This document shows, piece after piece, positions 39,825 to 47,999 of a stretch of 56,851 bases of DNA (the stretch's first letter is position 1; each line of letters begins with the position of its first letter). Both the position numbers and the translations under genes were made by a program. A model generated the notes under the pieces. It worked only from the letters and a program-made list of their open reading frames with translations. It searched no databases and was not told the DNA's origin. The stretch lies in assembly GCA_016191165.1 (NCBI GenBank), contig JACPPF010000094.1, positions 1 to 56,851 on the forward strand. Reading direction: 5' to 3'. Source of the stretch: Planctomycetota bacterium. Its GTDB lineage: Bacteria; Planctomycetota; Planctomycetia; Gemmatales; Gemmataceae.

Positions 39825-41177
39825 ATGCGATTTTTCCTGTTCCTACTGGCCAACGCGATGCTGTTCATTCGTCCGAGTGAGCTGATCCCGGATCTCGCCA
39901 CGGTGGAAATCTATCGCTGGATCATTCTCGCCTGTCTAGGTGTGTCCCTGCCCACGGTGCTTCAGCAGATGTCGGTTCGCTCTCCGGGCGTGCCGCCGAT
40001 TGCCGCCTGTGTGTATTTGCTGTGGCCTGCGGTCTTTCTTTCTGGCTTCTTTCACGGCAACACCGAGCTGATCCAGGAGACGGTAGTCGAGTTTGCGAAG
40101 ATTTTGATCTACTTTCTTCTGCTAATTTCGCTCATTACCGACACGGACAAGCTGCGGCAATTTTTGCGCTGGATCACCCTCTTCTGCGCTGGCGTGACCT
40201 TGATTGCCGTTCTGCGCTATCATGCCGATGTCGCCATGCCCACCGCCAGGCCGAAAGTCGCGTTGGGGCAAAAGGATATCAACCACGGAACCTACGTGGT
40301 CGATCAAGTTCGCGATCCGCACACCGGAGCGATGGTCAATGTCAACCGTATGTGTGGCACCGGCATCTTCAACGATCCCAATGATTTCGCGTTGATCCTC
40401 GTCACCGCCATCCCGTTGTGCCTTTACTGGCTCACGGATCCGACCAGCAAGGCGATGCGGCCATTCTGGTTCGTCCTCCTGGTCTTTTTTGGTTACGCCT
40501 TGATGCTCACCCATTCGCGCGGCGGTTTTCTCGCACTCATGACCGGCCTGGGCGCACTCGTTCACCTGAAGTTTGGCGGCAAGAAAACGGTGCTGCTCGG
40601 TCTGATCTGTCTGCCCCTGGTGCTGATCGTGTTTGCCGGGCGCATGACAAGTATTTCCACCGATGAAGGGACTGGCCAGACGCGCATTCAGCTCTGGAGC
40701 GATGGGCTGATGTATTTCCAGCAATCGCCGATCTTCGGCATTGGCATGGACAACTATCGGCAGTTTTCGAGCCACGTGGCGCATAACTCGTTCATTCACA
40801 GTTTCACCGAACTCGGCCTGATCGGCGGCACGCTATTCCTTGGCGCGTTTTATTATTCCGTGCGCGGCTTGTTCCAGTTGCGAAAACCGCCGCCGGAGAG
40901 TGACGAGGTCGATCCGGAGTTGCGAAGGCTGCACCCGTTCATGATGGGGATGACCATCGCCTACACGATCGGCATTTGCTTCTTGTCGCGGGGGTACATC
41001 GTGCCGACCTACATGATCCTGGGCCTGGCCGTCGTCTACCTTCGGCTTCACGCGACGCAGACAACCATCGCCTTGCCCGCGTGGACGTTCCTCGCCTGGT
41101 CTCGACTCGTGGGCGTGAGCGGCGGGTTTTTGATCGCATCCTACACGTTTGTGCGAATGTTCGTGAACTGGCGCTAA
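39825..41177 (+). CDS. O-antigen ligase / Wzy-type polymerase family protein
   Basis: 450 residues from ATG 39825. About eleven hydrophobic segments and a large loop with the features of the O-antigen ligase (Wzy_C) family: GTGIFNDPNDFALILVTAIP, THSRGGFLALMTGLGALVHL, GRMTSISTDEGTGQTRIQLW and IGMDNYRQFSSHVAHNSFIH. Such proteins either polymerise lipid-linked repeat units or ligate finished chains. Within an exopolysaccharide cluster the polymerase role is more likely. The frame extends upstream to 39243 only as a shadow of the sugar transferase. It sits between two palindromic elements. Confidence 0.9.
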   Translation: MRFFLFLLANAMLFIRPSELIPDLATVEIYRWIILACLGVSLPTVLQQMSVRSPGVPPIAACVYLLWPAVFLSGFFHGNTELIQETVVEFAKILIYFLLLISLITDTDKLRQFLRWITLFCAGVTLIAVLRYHADVAMPTARPKVALGQKDINHGTYVVDQVRDPHTGAMVNVNRMCGTGIFNDPNDFALILVTAIPLCLYWLTDPTSKAMRPFWFVLLVFFGYALMLTHSRGGFLALMTGLGALVHLKFGGKKTVLLGLICLPLVLIVFAGRMTSISTDEGTGQTRIQLWSDGLMYFQQSPIFGIGMDNYRQFSSHVAHNSFIHSFTELGLIGGTLFLGAFYYSVRGLFQLRKPPPESDEVDPELRRLHPFMMGMTIAYTIGICFLSRGYIVPTYMILGLAVVYLRLHATQTTIALPAWTFLAWSRLVGVSGGFLIASYTFVRMFVNWR

Positions 41178-41186
41178 AGTGCCGGA

Positions 41187-41219
41187 ATCCCCGGGATGAG
41201 CGCAGCGATTCCCGGGGAT
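41187..41219. repeat. Type A palindromic unit
   Basis: ATCCCCGGGATGAGCGCAGC...TTCCCGGGGAT, a single type A unit between the polymerase and 2-epimerase genes, 22 bp before the latter's ATG. Confidence 0.75.
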
Positions 41220-41241
41220 GGTCATACCGAGGAGAGCCAAG

Positions 41242-42363
41242 ATGCCATTGAAACTGATGCTCGTCGCGGGCGCTCGCCCGAATTTCATGAAAGTGGCGCC
41301 GCTCCTGTGGGAGATCCAGCGCCGCGACAATGTGGACGCGTTGCTCGTTCATACCGGGCAGCACTACGACGAAAAGATGTCGCAGCAGTTCTTCACCGAA
41401 TTGAATATTCCCAGGCCCGATGAAAACCTCGAGGTCGGCTCCGGCTCCCATGCGGTGCAGACCGCCGAGGTGATGAAACGCTTCGAGCCGGTGCTGCAAT
41501 CGCACAAGCCCGACGCCGTCGTGGTTGTTGGCGACGTGAATTCGACGCTGGCTTGCGCCTTGACCGCGGTGAAGCTCGGCGTGCCTGTCGCCCATGTCGA
41601 GGCGGGTTTACGCAGCTTTGATCGTTCGATGCCCGAGGAAGTCAATCGCATCCTGACCGACGCCATCAGCACCTGGCTCTTCGTCTCTGAGCCGAGCGGC
41701 GCGGCGAATCTGCGCGCGGAGAACGTGCCGGGCGAGCGCGTCCATTTCGCGGGCAACGTCATGATCGATACGCTGATCGCGTGTACCGCCCGGATCGCGC
41801 AATCGACCGTGCTGGATAGACTTGCCGTGAAGCCCCGGGAGTACGCGGTCTTGACGATGCATCGGCCGGCGAATGTGGACCGGCCGGAGGTTTTCGCCGG
41901 CCTGATGCGCGCCATCGCACGCCTTCAGCGCGAGCTCCCATTTGTTTTCCCGGTCCACCCGCGAACGCGCCAGGCGCTTGGGCAAGGCGAAGCGCTGCCC
42001 AACCTCTTGTTCACGGAGCCGCTTGGCTACCTCGACTTCATGAAGCTGGTCGGCGACGCCCGTTTCGTACTCACGGACTCGGGTGGCGTGCAGGAGGAGA
42101 CGACCTACCTGGGCGTCCCGTGTCTGACCATGCGCGAGAATACCGAGCGGCCGGTCACGGTGGCGCAAGGGACCAACCGGCTCGTCGGTCTCGATCCTGG
42201 CAAGATCGTCGCCGAGGGCTTGCACGCCCTCGCTGGTTGCAGCGCGCGGCATGTCGTTCCGGAGTTGTGGGACGGCCAGGCCGCGCGCCGGATCCTGGAT
42301 GTGCTGACGCCCCATGTTAACCGACCCGCCCACGAACCCGTGCATTCGCTGGACGCACGATAG
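41242..42363 (+). CDS. wecB: UDP-N-acetylglucosamine 2-epimerase (non-hydrolysing)
   Basis: 373 residues from ATG 41242 (GGAGAG 6 bases upstream); ATG 41218 lies in repeat sequence. It interconverts UDP-GlcNAc and UDP-ManNAc. Family motifs: LVAGARPNFMKVAPLLWEI, VHTGQHYDEKMSQQFF, VVGDVNSTLACALTAVKL, VAHVEAGLRSFDRSMPEEVN (catalytic Asp/Glu region), FPVHPRTRQAL and TDSGGVQEETTYLGVPCLT. Full length and intact. A ManNAc dehydrogenase (wecC) that often follows is not present, so the product may be used directly as ManNAc or oxidised by an enzyme encoded elsewhere. Confidence 0.95.
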   Translation: MPLKLMLVAGARPNFMKVAPLLWEIQRRDNVDALLVHTGQHYDEKMSQQFFTELNIPRPDENLEVGSGSHAVQTAEVMKRFEPVLQSHKPDAVVVVGDVNSTLACALTAVKLGVPVAHVEAGLRSFDRSMPEEVNRILTDAISTWLFVSEPSGAANLRAENVPGERVHFAGNVMIDTLIACTARIAQSTVLDRLAVKPREYAVLTMHRPANVDRPEVFAGLMRAIARLQRELPFVFPVHPRTRQALGQGEALPNLLFTEPLGYLDFMKLVGDARFVLTDSGGVQEETTYLGVPCLTMRENTERPVTVAQGTNRLVGLDPGKIVAEGLHALAGCSARHVVPELWDGQAARRILDVLTPHVNRPAHEPVHSLDAR

Positions 42364-42430
42364 ACCCGTGGCACACTACGCTGGGCGGTTTCGCGCATCT
42401 GGCGCATTCAAATCAATTGTGGGATTCATC

Positions 42431-43537
42431 ATGCGCCTGCGCGTCATCCACCTCACCGGTTGTCTGGACCTCGGCGGCCAGGAAAAGCTGCTCGTCGAGT
42501 TCGCCAAACACGCGGATCGAGATCGCTATGATCTCCGATTCGTGTCGCTGGGCACGCGCGGCGTCCTGGCGGCGGAACTCGAAGCCCAGGGTTGGCCCGT
42601 CACGGCGCTGGGCCTCGGCACGGGGTTGCGGCCGCGCTTGCCATTACAACTCGCGAAAATGCTTCGCAGGTGGCACGCCGACATCGTTCATACCCACAAC
42701 GAAAGGCCGTTGCTCTACGGCGGGGCTGCCGCTTGCCTGGCGCGCGTGCCGCGGGTGATTCACACCAAGCACGGGCGCGGGACGTACAACAGCCGCCGGC
42801 AGGTCTTCTTGACTGCGCTGGCGGCGCGGCTGACAAATCGCTTTGTATGCGTGTCGGACGATTGCGCCAGCCTGGCGCTGGCCCAGGGCGTGCCGGTCGA
42901 GCGAATCACCGCGCTGCACAATGGCATCGACACCGCGTGTTTTACGTTCATGGGGCCGTGCGTTGACGGCCCGGCGGTCATCGTCGCGCGGCTGTGCGCG
43001 GACAAGGACCTCGCCACGTTGCTTCAGGCTGTCAAGTTGGTGGTGCGAACAGAGCCGACGTTTCGCTTGCAGATCGCCGGCGACGGACCGCTGCGCGCCG
43101 ATTTGATCCGACTGGTCGAACACCTCGATCTGGCAAAACAGGTGCAGTTCCTGGGAGTGATTCGGGACGTACCTGCCTTGTTGCGCCAGGCGTCGATGTA
43201 CGTTCTGTCGTCCATCTCCGAGGGGGTGTCGCTGACGATCCTCGAAGCGATGGCGTGCGGCTTGCCGGTTGTGGCGACCAACGTGGGTGGCACGCCTGAG
43301 GCAGTCGCAGATGGCGCGACGGGCGTGCTCGTTGCACCGCGCAATCCGGAATCGCTCGCGCTGGCACTTTTGCGCCTCTATCGCGATCCGGTCGCGGCCC
43401 GCCGGATGGGTGAGGCGGGCAGGCTGCGCGTGCAGGAGCATTTCGACGTGCGGAAGATGGTTGCGCGTTACGAGCGACTCTACGACGGCTCAACGGTTCA
43501 GGCGGCGCGCGGGCACGCGGTTGCGATCCGAGCCTGA
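42431..43537 (+). CDS. Glycosyltransferase family 4
   Basis: 368 residues from ATG 42431, where MRLRVIHLTGCLDLGGQEKL matches the usual GT4 opening; starts further upstream overlap wecB. GT-B fold: N-terminal acceptor domain (IVHTHNERPLLYGGAAACLA, VIHTKHGRGTYNSRRQ) and nucleotide-sugar domain (PAVIVARLCADKDLATLLQA, LQIAGDGPLRADL, then SSISEGVSLTILEAMACGLP, the E-x7-E motif). It should transfer one sugar of the repeat unit at the cytoplasmic face. The last residues (IRA) and the TGA stop are encoded by the start of a type C repeat. Confidence 0.92.
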   Translation: MRLRVIHLTGCLDLGGQEKLLVEFAKHADRDRYDLRFVSLGTRGVLAAELEAQGWPVTALGLGTGLRPRLPLQLAKMLRRWHADIVHTHNERPLLYGGAAACLARVPRVIHTKHGRGTYNSRRQVFLTALAARLTNRFVCVSDDCASLALAQGVPVERITALHNGIDTACFTFMGPCVDGPAVIVARLCADKDLATLLQAVKLVVRTEPTFRLQIAGDGPLRADLIRLVEHLDLAKQVQFLGVIRDVPALLRQASMYVLSSISEGVSLTILEAMACGLPVVATNVGGTPEAVADGATGVLVAPRNPESLALALLRLYRDPVAARRMGEAGRLRVQEHFDVRKMVARYERLYDGSTVQAARGHAVAIRA

Positions 43538-43596
43538 GCGCCAGCGAAGGGCAGACGATTTGCGCGCGAATGCCCTTCGCTGGCGCTCAGGCTCGG
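43529..43596. repeat. Type C palindrome carrying a stop codon
   Basis: CGAGCCTGAGCGCCAGCGAA...GGGCA (43529-43553) and its complement TGCCCTTCGCTGGCGCTCAG...GCTCGG (43571-43596). The TGA in GAGCCTGAG is the stop of the preceding glycosyltransferase gene. Confidence 0.9.
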
Positions 43597-43690
43597 CAAC
43601 CAATCAATTCGGGCTTGCTTTCACGAGCGTAATCTCGCTACCATTCGTCCTGAGGATGGACCAGGCAAGTTTTTGATGGAAGGGGCAAGG

Positions 43691-44887
43691 ATGCGTATCG
43701 CACATTTGACAGCGTCGCCGTTTTTTGGCGGACCGGAACGGCAGATGCTCGGGCTGGCGCTGAGTCTGCCCTTCGATGTCGAATCGCGTTTCTTTTCGTT
43801 TCCCGAGCGTGGCCTGTGTCACCCGTTTCTGGAAGAATTGACGCGCCATGGATTCCACGCCGAGGCGCTGGCCAGCAATTCGCCACACTACTTCGCGGTG
43901 CAGCGCGAGCTGCGCGAAAAACTCGAGGGTCAAAAAATCGATCTGCTTTGCTGTCACGGCTACAAGGCGGGCTTGCTCGGGCGACCCGCGGCGAGGCGCG
44001 TCGGGATCCCGGTCGTGCGGGTCTCACGTGGCTGGACCGCGGCAACGTGGAAGGTTCGGCTCTACGAGATGCTGGACCGGATCAACATGCGTTTCATGGA
44101 TCGAGTCGTGTGCGTCTCGGAGGGGCAGGCAGCCAAGGTGCGCCGCGCCGGCGTGCCCGACGAGCGCGTGAGCGTCATCCGAAATTCGATCTTCACGGAC
44201 CGCTTCGGCGAGCCCGACGCTCAGGGCCGGGCGTTTTTGCAATCGTTCTTTTTGAAGCCCCGCGAATTCCTGATCGGGGCCGCGGGGCGTCTGAGCCCGG
44301 AAAAGGGCTTCGAACACCTTGTGGACTCGGCGGCGCATGTGGTGCGAATGCAGCCGAATGCCGGGTTCCTTCTCTTCGGCGATGGCCCCCTCCGCGCCGC
44401 GCTGGCGAGGCAGATTGCCAGCCGGGGCCTGCGAAACAACTTCGTCCTTGCGGATTTCCGCGCGGACCTGGATCGCTGGCTGCCGAATTTCGATGTATTC
44501 AGTTTGCCATCGTACACGGAAGGCCTGCCCAACGTGGTGCTGGAGGCGTTTGCCGCCCGCGTGCCGGTGGTCGCGACGGCGGTCGGTGGCACGCCGGAGG
44601 TGATCGAGGACGGGCTAAATGGTTTCCTTGTCCCGCCCGGTCAACCCGTGCCGCTCGCCGACGGCATCAACCGGCTGCTGAGTAACGCATGTCTGCGTGA
44701 AACCTTCGGCATGGCTGGCTACTACCGCGTGCGCGATCACTTCACCTTCGAGGCGCAAGCGCAACAATATGTGCGCCTGTTTCGAGACCTGCTTGAAGGT
44801 AAATCCCGCCAAACCCATGCGCCGCACGGCAAGCCGCACGTGGTTCCCACTCGGTCGAGTCGAGCCGCCACCGGGGGCGAAAAATGA
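43691..44887 (+). CDS. Glycosyltransferase family 4
   Basis: 398 residues from ATG 43691 (MRIAHLTASPFFGGPERQML). GT-B enzyme with IDLLCCHGYKAGLLGRPAAR, VVCVSEGQAAKVRRAGVPDE, LIGAAGRLSPEKGFEHLVDS, and the donor-site motif SLPSYTEGLPNVVLEAFAAR (E-x7-E). It is distinct from the GT4 upstream and probably adds another sugar. A basic low-complexity tail (about the last 30 residues, HGKPHVVPTRSSRAATGGEK) follows the domain. Its last four bases overlap the start of crcB (ATGA), so the two are probably translated together. Confidence 0.92.
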   Translation: MRIAHLTASPFFGGPERQMLGLALSLPFDVESRFFSFPERGLCHPFLEELTRHGFHAEALASNSPHYFAVQRELREKLEGQKIDLLCCHGYKAGLLGRPAARRVGIPVVRVSRGWTAATWKVRLYEMLDRINMRFMDRVVCVSEGQAAKVRRAGVPDERVSVIRNSIFTDRFGEPDAQGRAFLQSFFLKPREFLIGAAGRLSPEKGFEHLVDSAAHVVRMQPNAGFLLFGDGPLRAALARQIASRGLRNNFVLADFRADLDRWLPNFDVFSLPSYTEGLPNVVLEAFAARVPVVATAVGGTPEVIEDGLNGFLVPPGQPVPLADGINRLLSNACLRETFGMAGYYRVRDHFTFEAQAQQYVRLFRDLLEGKSRQTHAPHGKPHVVPTRSSRAATGGEK

Positions 44888-45336
44888 TCGGCTTCCTCTT
44901 ACATCCGGTGGTGCTGCTCACGCTTGGCGGCGCGGCGGGCACGAATGCTCGCTACTGGCTGGGGCGCTGGATCGCGTCGCACCATTGGACGGAACATTTT
45001 CCACTGGCGACGTTCGTCATCAACGTGACTGGCTCCTTGCTGCTCGGCCTGTCCGTGCTGCCGTTGCGCGATCGGCTGCCGGCCTGGTACATTCTGCTCG
45101 GCGTTGGGTTCTGCGGCGGTTACACGACGTTTTCGACGTTTGCCCTGGAGACGGTGGATTTGATTCGCCGACACCATCAACCGGGCGTCGCGCTTCTGAA
45201 TGTTGTCGTGAGCGTGGCGGTGAGTTGCCTGGTCGTCTGGCCCGCTCTGGACGGGATGGACCGGTTTTATCCCAAACCGCCGATGCGACCCCCGGTCATG
45301 GAAGCGGCAGATCCCGAAACGCAAATGGAACCGTGA
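44884..45336 (+). CDS. crcB: Fluoride channel CrcB/Fluc
   Basis: 150 residues, four membrane helices. CrcB proteins form dual-topology dimers that let fluoride out of the cell. Signature segments: GGAAGTNARYWLGRWI, FVINVTGSLLLGLSVLPL (Asn47 region) and GFCGGYTTFSTFALE (78-91) with the phenylalanines lining the pore. A Pro-rich tail of about 25 residues extends past the usual end. It starts inside the last codons of a glycosyltransferase gene (ATGA overlap). No fluoride riboswitch can be placed directly before it because the upstream sequence is coding. Its last 41 bp overlap the convergent gene at 45296. Confidence 0.93.
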   Translation: MIGFLLHPVVLLTLGGAAGTNARYWLGRWIASHHWTEHFPLATFVINVTGSLLLGLSVLPLRDRLPAWYILLGVGFCGGYTTFSTFALETVDLIRRHHQPGVALLNVVVSVAVSCLVVWPALDGMDRFYPKPPMRPPVMEAADPETQMEP

Positions 45337-46387
45337 ACGCCGTCACCCGACTGGGCGTGCGATAGTGCAGCGTCACGTCCGCCCCAGGCGGCGGCAGCGG
45401 TGTTTTCTCGCTCGGCTCAAGCGCAAACGCGATTCTCATCTTTTCGCTGGTCCCGTCCCGATATTCCGCGAACGGACCGGACATCAACGTCTGTTTCTTT
45501 TTAGTACGCGGATCGGTCCAGGTCAGCCACAGGCGATTGTTATCCAGCCAGGATTGAGCGCGAAAGGATTCCAGTTCGGGAATCGCGCCCTCTGGATTCT
45601 GAATCACCAGGTCCAGCGACCACAGTTTCGTGGCTTTTTTCAGGCCCGCCACGGTGACGATGACGCCCTCCTGCTTGGCCGAGCGACGCTCCTTTTCCTT
45701 CAGGCCCGCAAAAGCGAATTCCAGCATGCGCGGCGGGGCGAGCACGCGCAACTCGCCGTGGAGTGACTTGATTTCCTCTTGCTGTCGTGGCGGGGCCAAC
45801 AGGCGCAGCTCGATCTTGTCCGTGGCGCCGGCGCCGGCGACATTGAGTACGCCCTGGCGCGCCAGCTTCTGCGCCTTGTTGCCAAAGGAGGCGACGCCTC
45901 CTTCCAGATTTATGAGGATCGGTTCCAGGCGTGGCTCCCAGGCGATGTCAAGGGCGACGTCCACGAAATGGGCGCCGGTTTCATCGTCGCGCGTCGCCGT
46001 GACGCGCCGGACGGCGAAACGGAACAAGCCGCCGTGATGGATCATCATCTTCTTGCGATAGGGCGTATCGATGAGCGCCACCGCGCGGCTGGGTTGATAG
46101 GCGGAAAACCCGATGCCCGACTGCGCTCCGATGGCGTCGAGCGTTTCCCAGAAGGTTTTGGACTTGAGAGTCAACGTCGGGTTGGCACGATTTGATTCCC
46201 CGCGGCGATCGACGATGGCGTTGCCGGTCTGTTCCTGAAGGTCCTTCAAGACCTGCTCCAGCGTACGCTCGCCGGCGGGAGATCGGAAAGGGCGAGGTTG
46301 AAAGTCCTTTGCAGGCTCACCGGCCAGAGCGACCAACCCGCCGAAGAGGATGCACCAGGCCGCGAGAATTACGCGGATCGACAGCAT
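45296..46387 (-). CDS. Secreted protein with STN-like N-terminal domain, function unknown
   Basis: 363 residues from ATG 46387 (GGAGG upstream); further upstream the frame only translates type C repeats. A signal peptide (MLSIRVILAAWCILFGGLVALAG) is followed by a segment resembling the secretin/TonB short N-terminal domain (TLEQVLKDLQEQTGNAIVDR, FWETLDAIGAQSGIGF), which is also seen in planctomycete secreted proteins. The rest is beta-rich (VTATRDDETGAHFVDVALDI, LWSLDLVIQNPEGAIPELES) without a recognised domain. It converges on crcB with a 41-bp overlap. A role in the envelope is likely; nothing more specific can be said. Confidence 0.75.
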   Translation of the reverse strand: MLSIRVILAAWCILFGGLVALAGEPAKDFQPRPFRSPAGERTLEQVLKDLQEQTGNAIVDRRGESNRANPTLTLKSKTFWETLDAIGAQSGIGFSAYQPSRAVALIDTPYRKKMMIHHGGLFRFAVRRVTATRDDETGAHFVDVALDIAWEPRLEPILINLEGGVASFGNKAQKLARQGVLNVAGAGATDKIELRLLAPPRQQEEIKSLHGELRVLAPPRMLEFAFAGLKEKERRSAKQEGVIVTVAGLKKATKLWSLDLVIQNPEGAIPELESFRAQSWLDNNRLWLTWTDPRTKKKQTLMSGPFAEYRDGTSEKMRIAFALEPSEKTPLPPPGADVTLHYRTPSRVTAFTVPFAFRDLPLP

Positions 46388-46413
46388 GGCAACCTCCAGG
46401 ATTCGTGGCCAAG

Positions 46414-46533
46414 GGCATCCGAGCCTGAGCGCCAGCGGAATGGCATCCGAACCTGAGCGCCAGCGGAATGGCATCCGAACCTGAGCGCCAGCGAAGGGCA
46501 TTGAGCGGCTCTTCACTGGCGCTCAGGCTCGGT
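46414..46533. repeat. Type C element with three tandem 28-bp units
   Basis: Three direct copies of GGCATCCGAGCCTGAGCGCC... (46414-46441, 46442-46469, 46470-46497), the second and third with GAACCTG, followed by one inverted arm CACTGGCGCTCAGGCTCGG (about 46514-46532). It looks like the left arm of a type C palindrome expanded in tandem. It lies in the promoter region of the STN-like gene. Confidence 0.88.
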
Positions 46534-46624
46534 AGACGCCATTATCTTACCACGAGAGGGATCCAAAAACGCGAGAAGCCCAAGGGCGAATTCCTTCGGG
46601 CTCTGGGAAGCGGACGGCAGAGCA

Positions 46625-47677
46625 TCAACCGGTGAGGGCGAGTTTTTCCTTGCGCATCGTTTCCCAGCGTTCCATTTTGACCGCGGGAATGTCGGCCCAG
46701 CGCAACACGGTGGCGCCCCAGGTCAGACCGCCGCCGAAGGCGACGAACAGGAGATGATCGCCAACGTCGATTGCGTTGCCCTGAAGGAACTCGCCCAGTG
46801 CGATGGGAATCGACGATGCGCCGGTGTTGCCGTAGCGGTCGATGTTGACGAACATCTGCTGGTCGGAAACGCCGAGCGCATCCTGGGTGGCCGTGAGAAT
46901 GCGGTGATTGGCCTGGTGGGGAATGACGGCGCGCAGGTCGCTTGTGACCAGACCGGCTTTGGCAAGCGCCTCCTGTGCCGACTGCGCCATGCTGCGGACG
47001 GCCAGTTTGAATATCTCGTTTCCCTTCATGCGCACGCAATGCGCTTTCTCTGCCAGCGTCTCGGCGGAGGCCGGGCGGGCAGAGCCACCCGCCTCGATGG
47101 AGAGCATGTGCTCGACGTCGCCCCGCGAACCGAGAACCGTGCTGAGCACGCCTGCGGTTTGGGCGGTCGGTTCGAGCACGACAGCGGCGGCGCCATCGCC
47201 GAAAAGGATGCAGGTCGAGCGATCCTCCCAGTTCATGAATCGGCTCAGCGTCTCGCCGGCCACGATCAGGATGCGCCGGGCGCCACCTGCTTGAATGAAC
47301 TGCGTTCCGGTGGCGAGCGCATAAAGAAACCCGGAGCAGGCCGTGTTCAGATCAAACGCCGCCGCGTGGTTGGCGCCCAGGTTGCGCTGGATCAGGCACG
47401 CGGTCGCGGGGATGAGGTGGTCGGGCGTCGTGGTCGCACAAATGATCAAGTCGAGATCGCGAGCGGATAACTCAGCCTCTTCGAGCGCTTGCCGCGCGGC
47501 GATGGTTCCCATCGTGGACGTGGTTTCGTTGGGCCCCGCGATGCGCCGTTCGCGGATTCCGGTGCGCGATTGAATCCAGGCGTCGTTGGTGTCCACCAGT
47601 TTTTCGAGGTCGTGATTGCTCAGAACCTGAGCCGGACTGTACCAACCCCACCCGGTGATGGCGGCGTTGTAATCCAT
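46625..47677 (-). CDS. fabH: Beta-ketoacyl-ACP synthase III
   Basis: 350 residues from ATG 47677, where MDYNAAITGWGWYSPAQVLS matches the family start; the frame to 47752 adds nothing recognisable. KAS III condenses acetyl-CoA (or another acyl-CoA) with malonyl-ACP to start fatty acid synthesis. The triad is complete: Cys114 (NTACSGFLYAL), His254 (IPHQANHRI) and Asn284 (YGNTGASSIP). A C-terminal extension of about 15 residues (VKMERWETMRKEKLALTG) goes beyond the usual end. It stands alone here without other fab genes, so it could also serve a special lipid pathway. It is divergent from the HEAT/propeller gene. Confidence 0.95.
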   Translation of the reverse strand: MDYNAAITGWGWYSPAQVLSNHDLEKLVDTNDAWIQSRTGIRERRIAGPNETTSTMGTIAARQALEEAELSARDLDLIICATTTPDHLIPATACLIQRNLGANHAAAFDLNTACSGFLYALATGTQFIQAGGARRILIVAGETLSRFMNWEDRSTCILFGDGAAAVVLEPTAQTAGVLSTVLGSRGDVEHMLSIEAGGSARPASAETLAEKAHCVRMKGNEIFKLAVRSMAQSAQEALAKAGLVTSDLRAVIPHQANHRILTATQDALGVSDQQMFVNIDRYGNTGASSIPIALGEFLQGNAIDVGDHLLFVAFGGGLTWGATVLRWADIPAVKMERWETMRKEKLALTG

Positions 47678-47999
47678 AAAACCATTCCCCTTGGGAACAA
47701 GCGTCAAGGTTCGCCGCGTTCCCGCCAAATTGGGACGGTTTCTTCCTTGCATTTCACGAACTCAACCTTGAGGTCGTCACGAAAAAGCAAACGCTATTGT
47801 ATGCGTTCGGTTGGCTTGTGTCGATTATTTGAACACAATCGGCAAAAATCGGCAAGTTCTTTGGGAAGTTTGTCGGCTTCATGTGTCAATGTGTGATTAC
47901 CTGGTGTAAAATGAGTCTCCGTTGCGACCCGCGCAAGCGCAAATCCCAAAAAACCAGGCGAGCGTCGCGCGAGGAAAGAAAAAACACCACGGATTGCCG
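47678..47999. other. Divergent intergenic region fabH / HEAT-propeller gene
   Basis: 322 bp, AT-richer than its surroundings, no gene seen. TAAAAT at 47907-47912 is a possible -10 box for the plus-strand gene without a good -35. CAATCGGCAAAAATCGGCAAG contains a short direct repeat (ATCGGCAA twice) whose role is unknown. Confidence 0.5.

Noticed and set aside
44800-44883. Search for a fluoride riboswitch before crcB
   Set aside because: The upstream sequence is glycosyltransferase coding sequence and I see no arrangement like the crcB RNA motif.
32026-45336. Looking for a PEP-CTERM target protein for the exosortase
   Set aside because: None of the protein C-termini in the window shows a PEP-like motif followed by a membrane helix and basic cluster.
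46414-46497. Three direct 28-bp repeats as a possible CRISPR array
   Set aside because: The copies touch each other without spacers, no cas genes are near, and the sequence is an arm of the type C palindrome.
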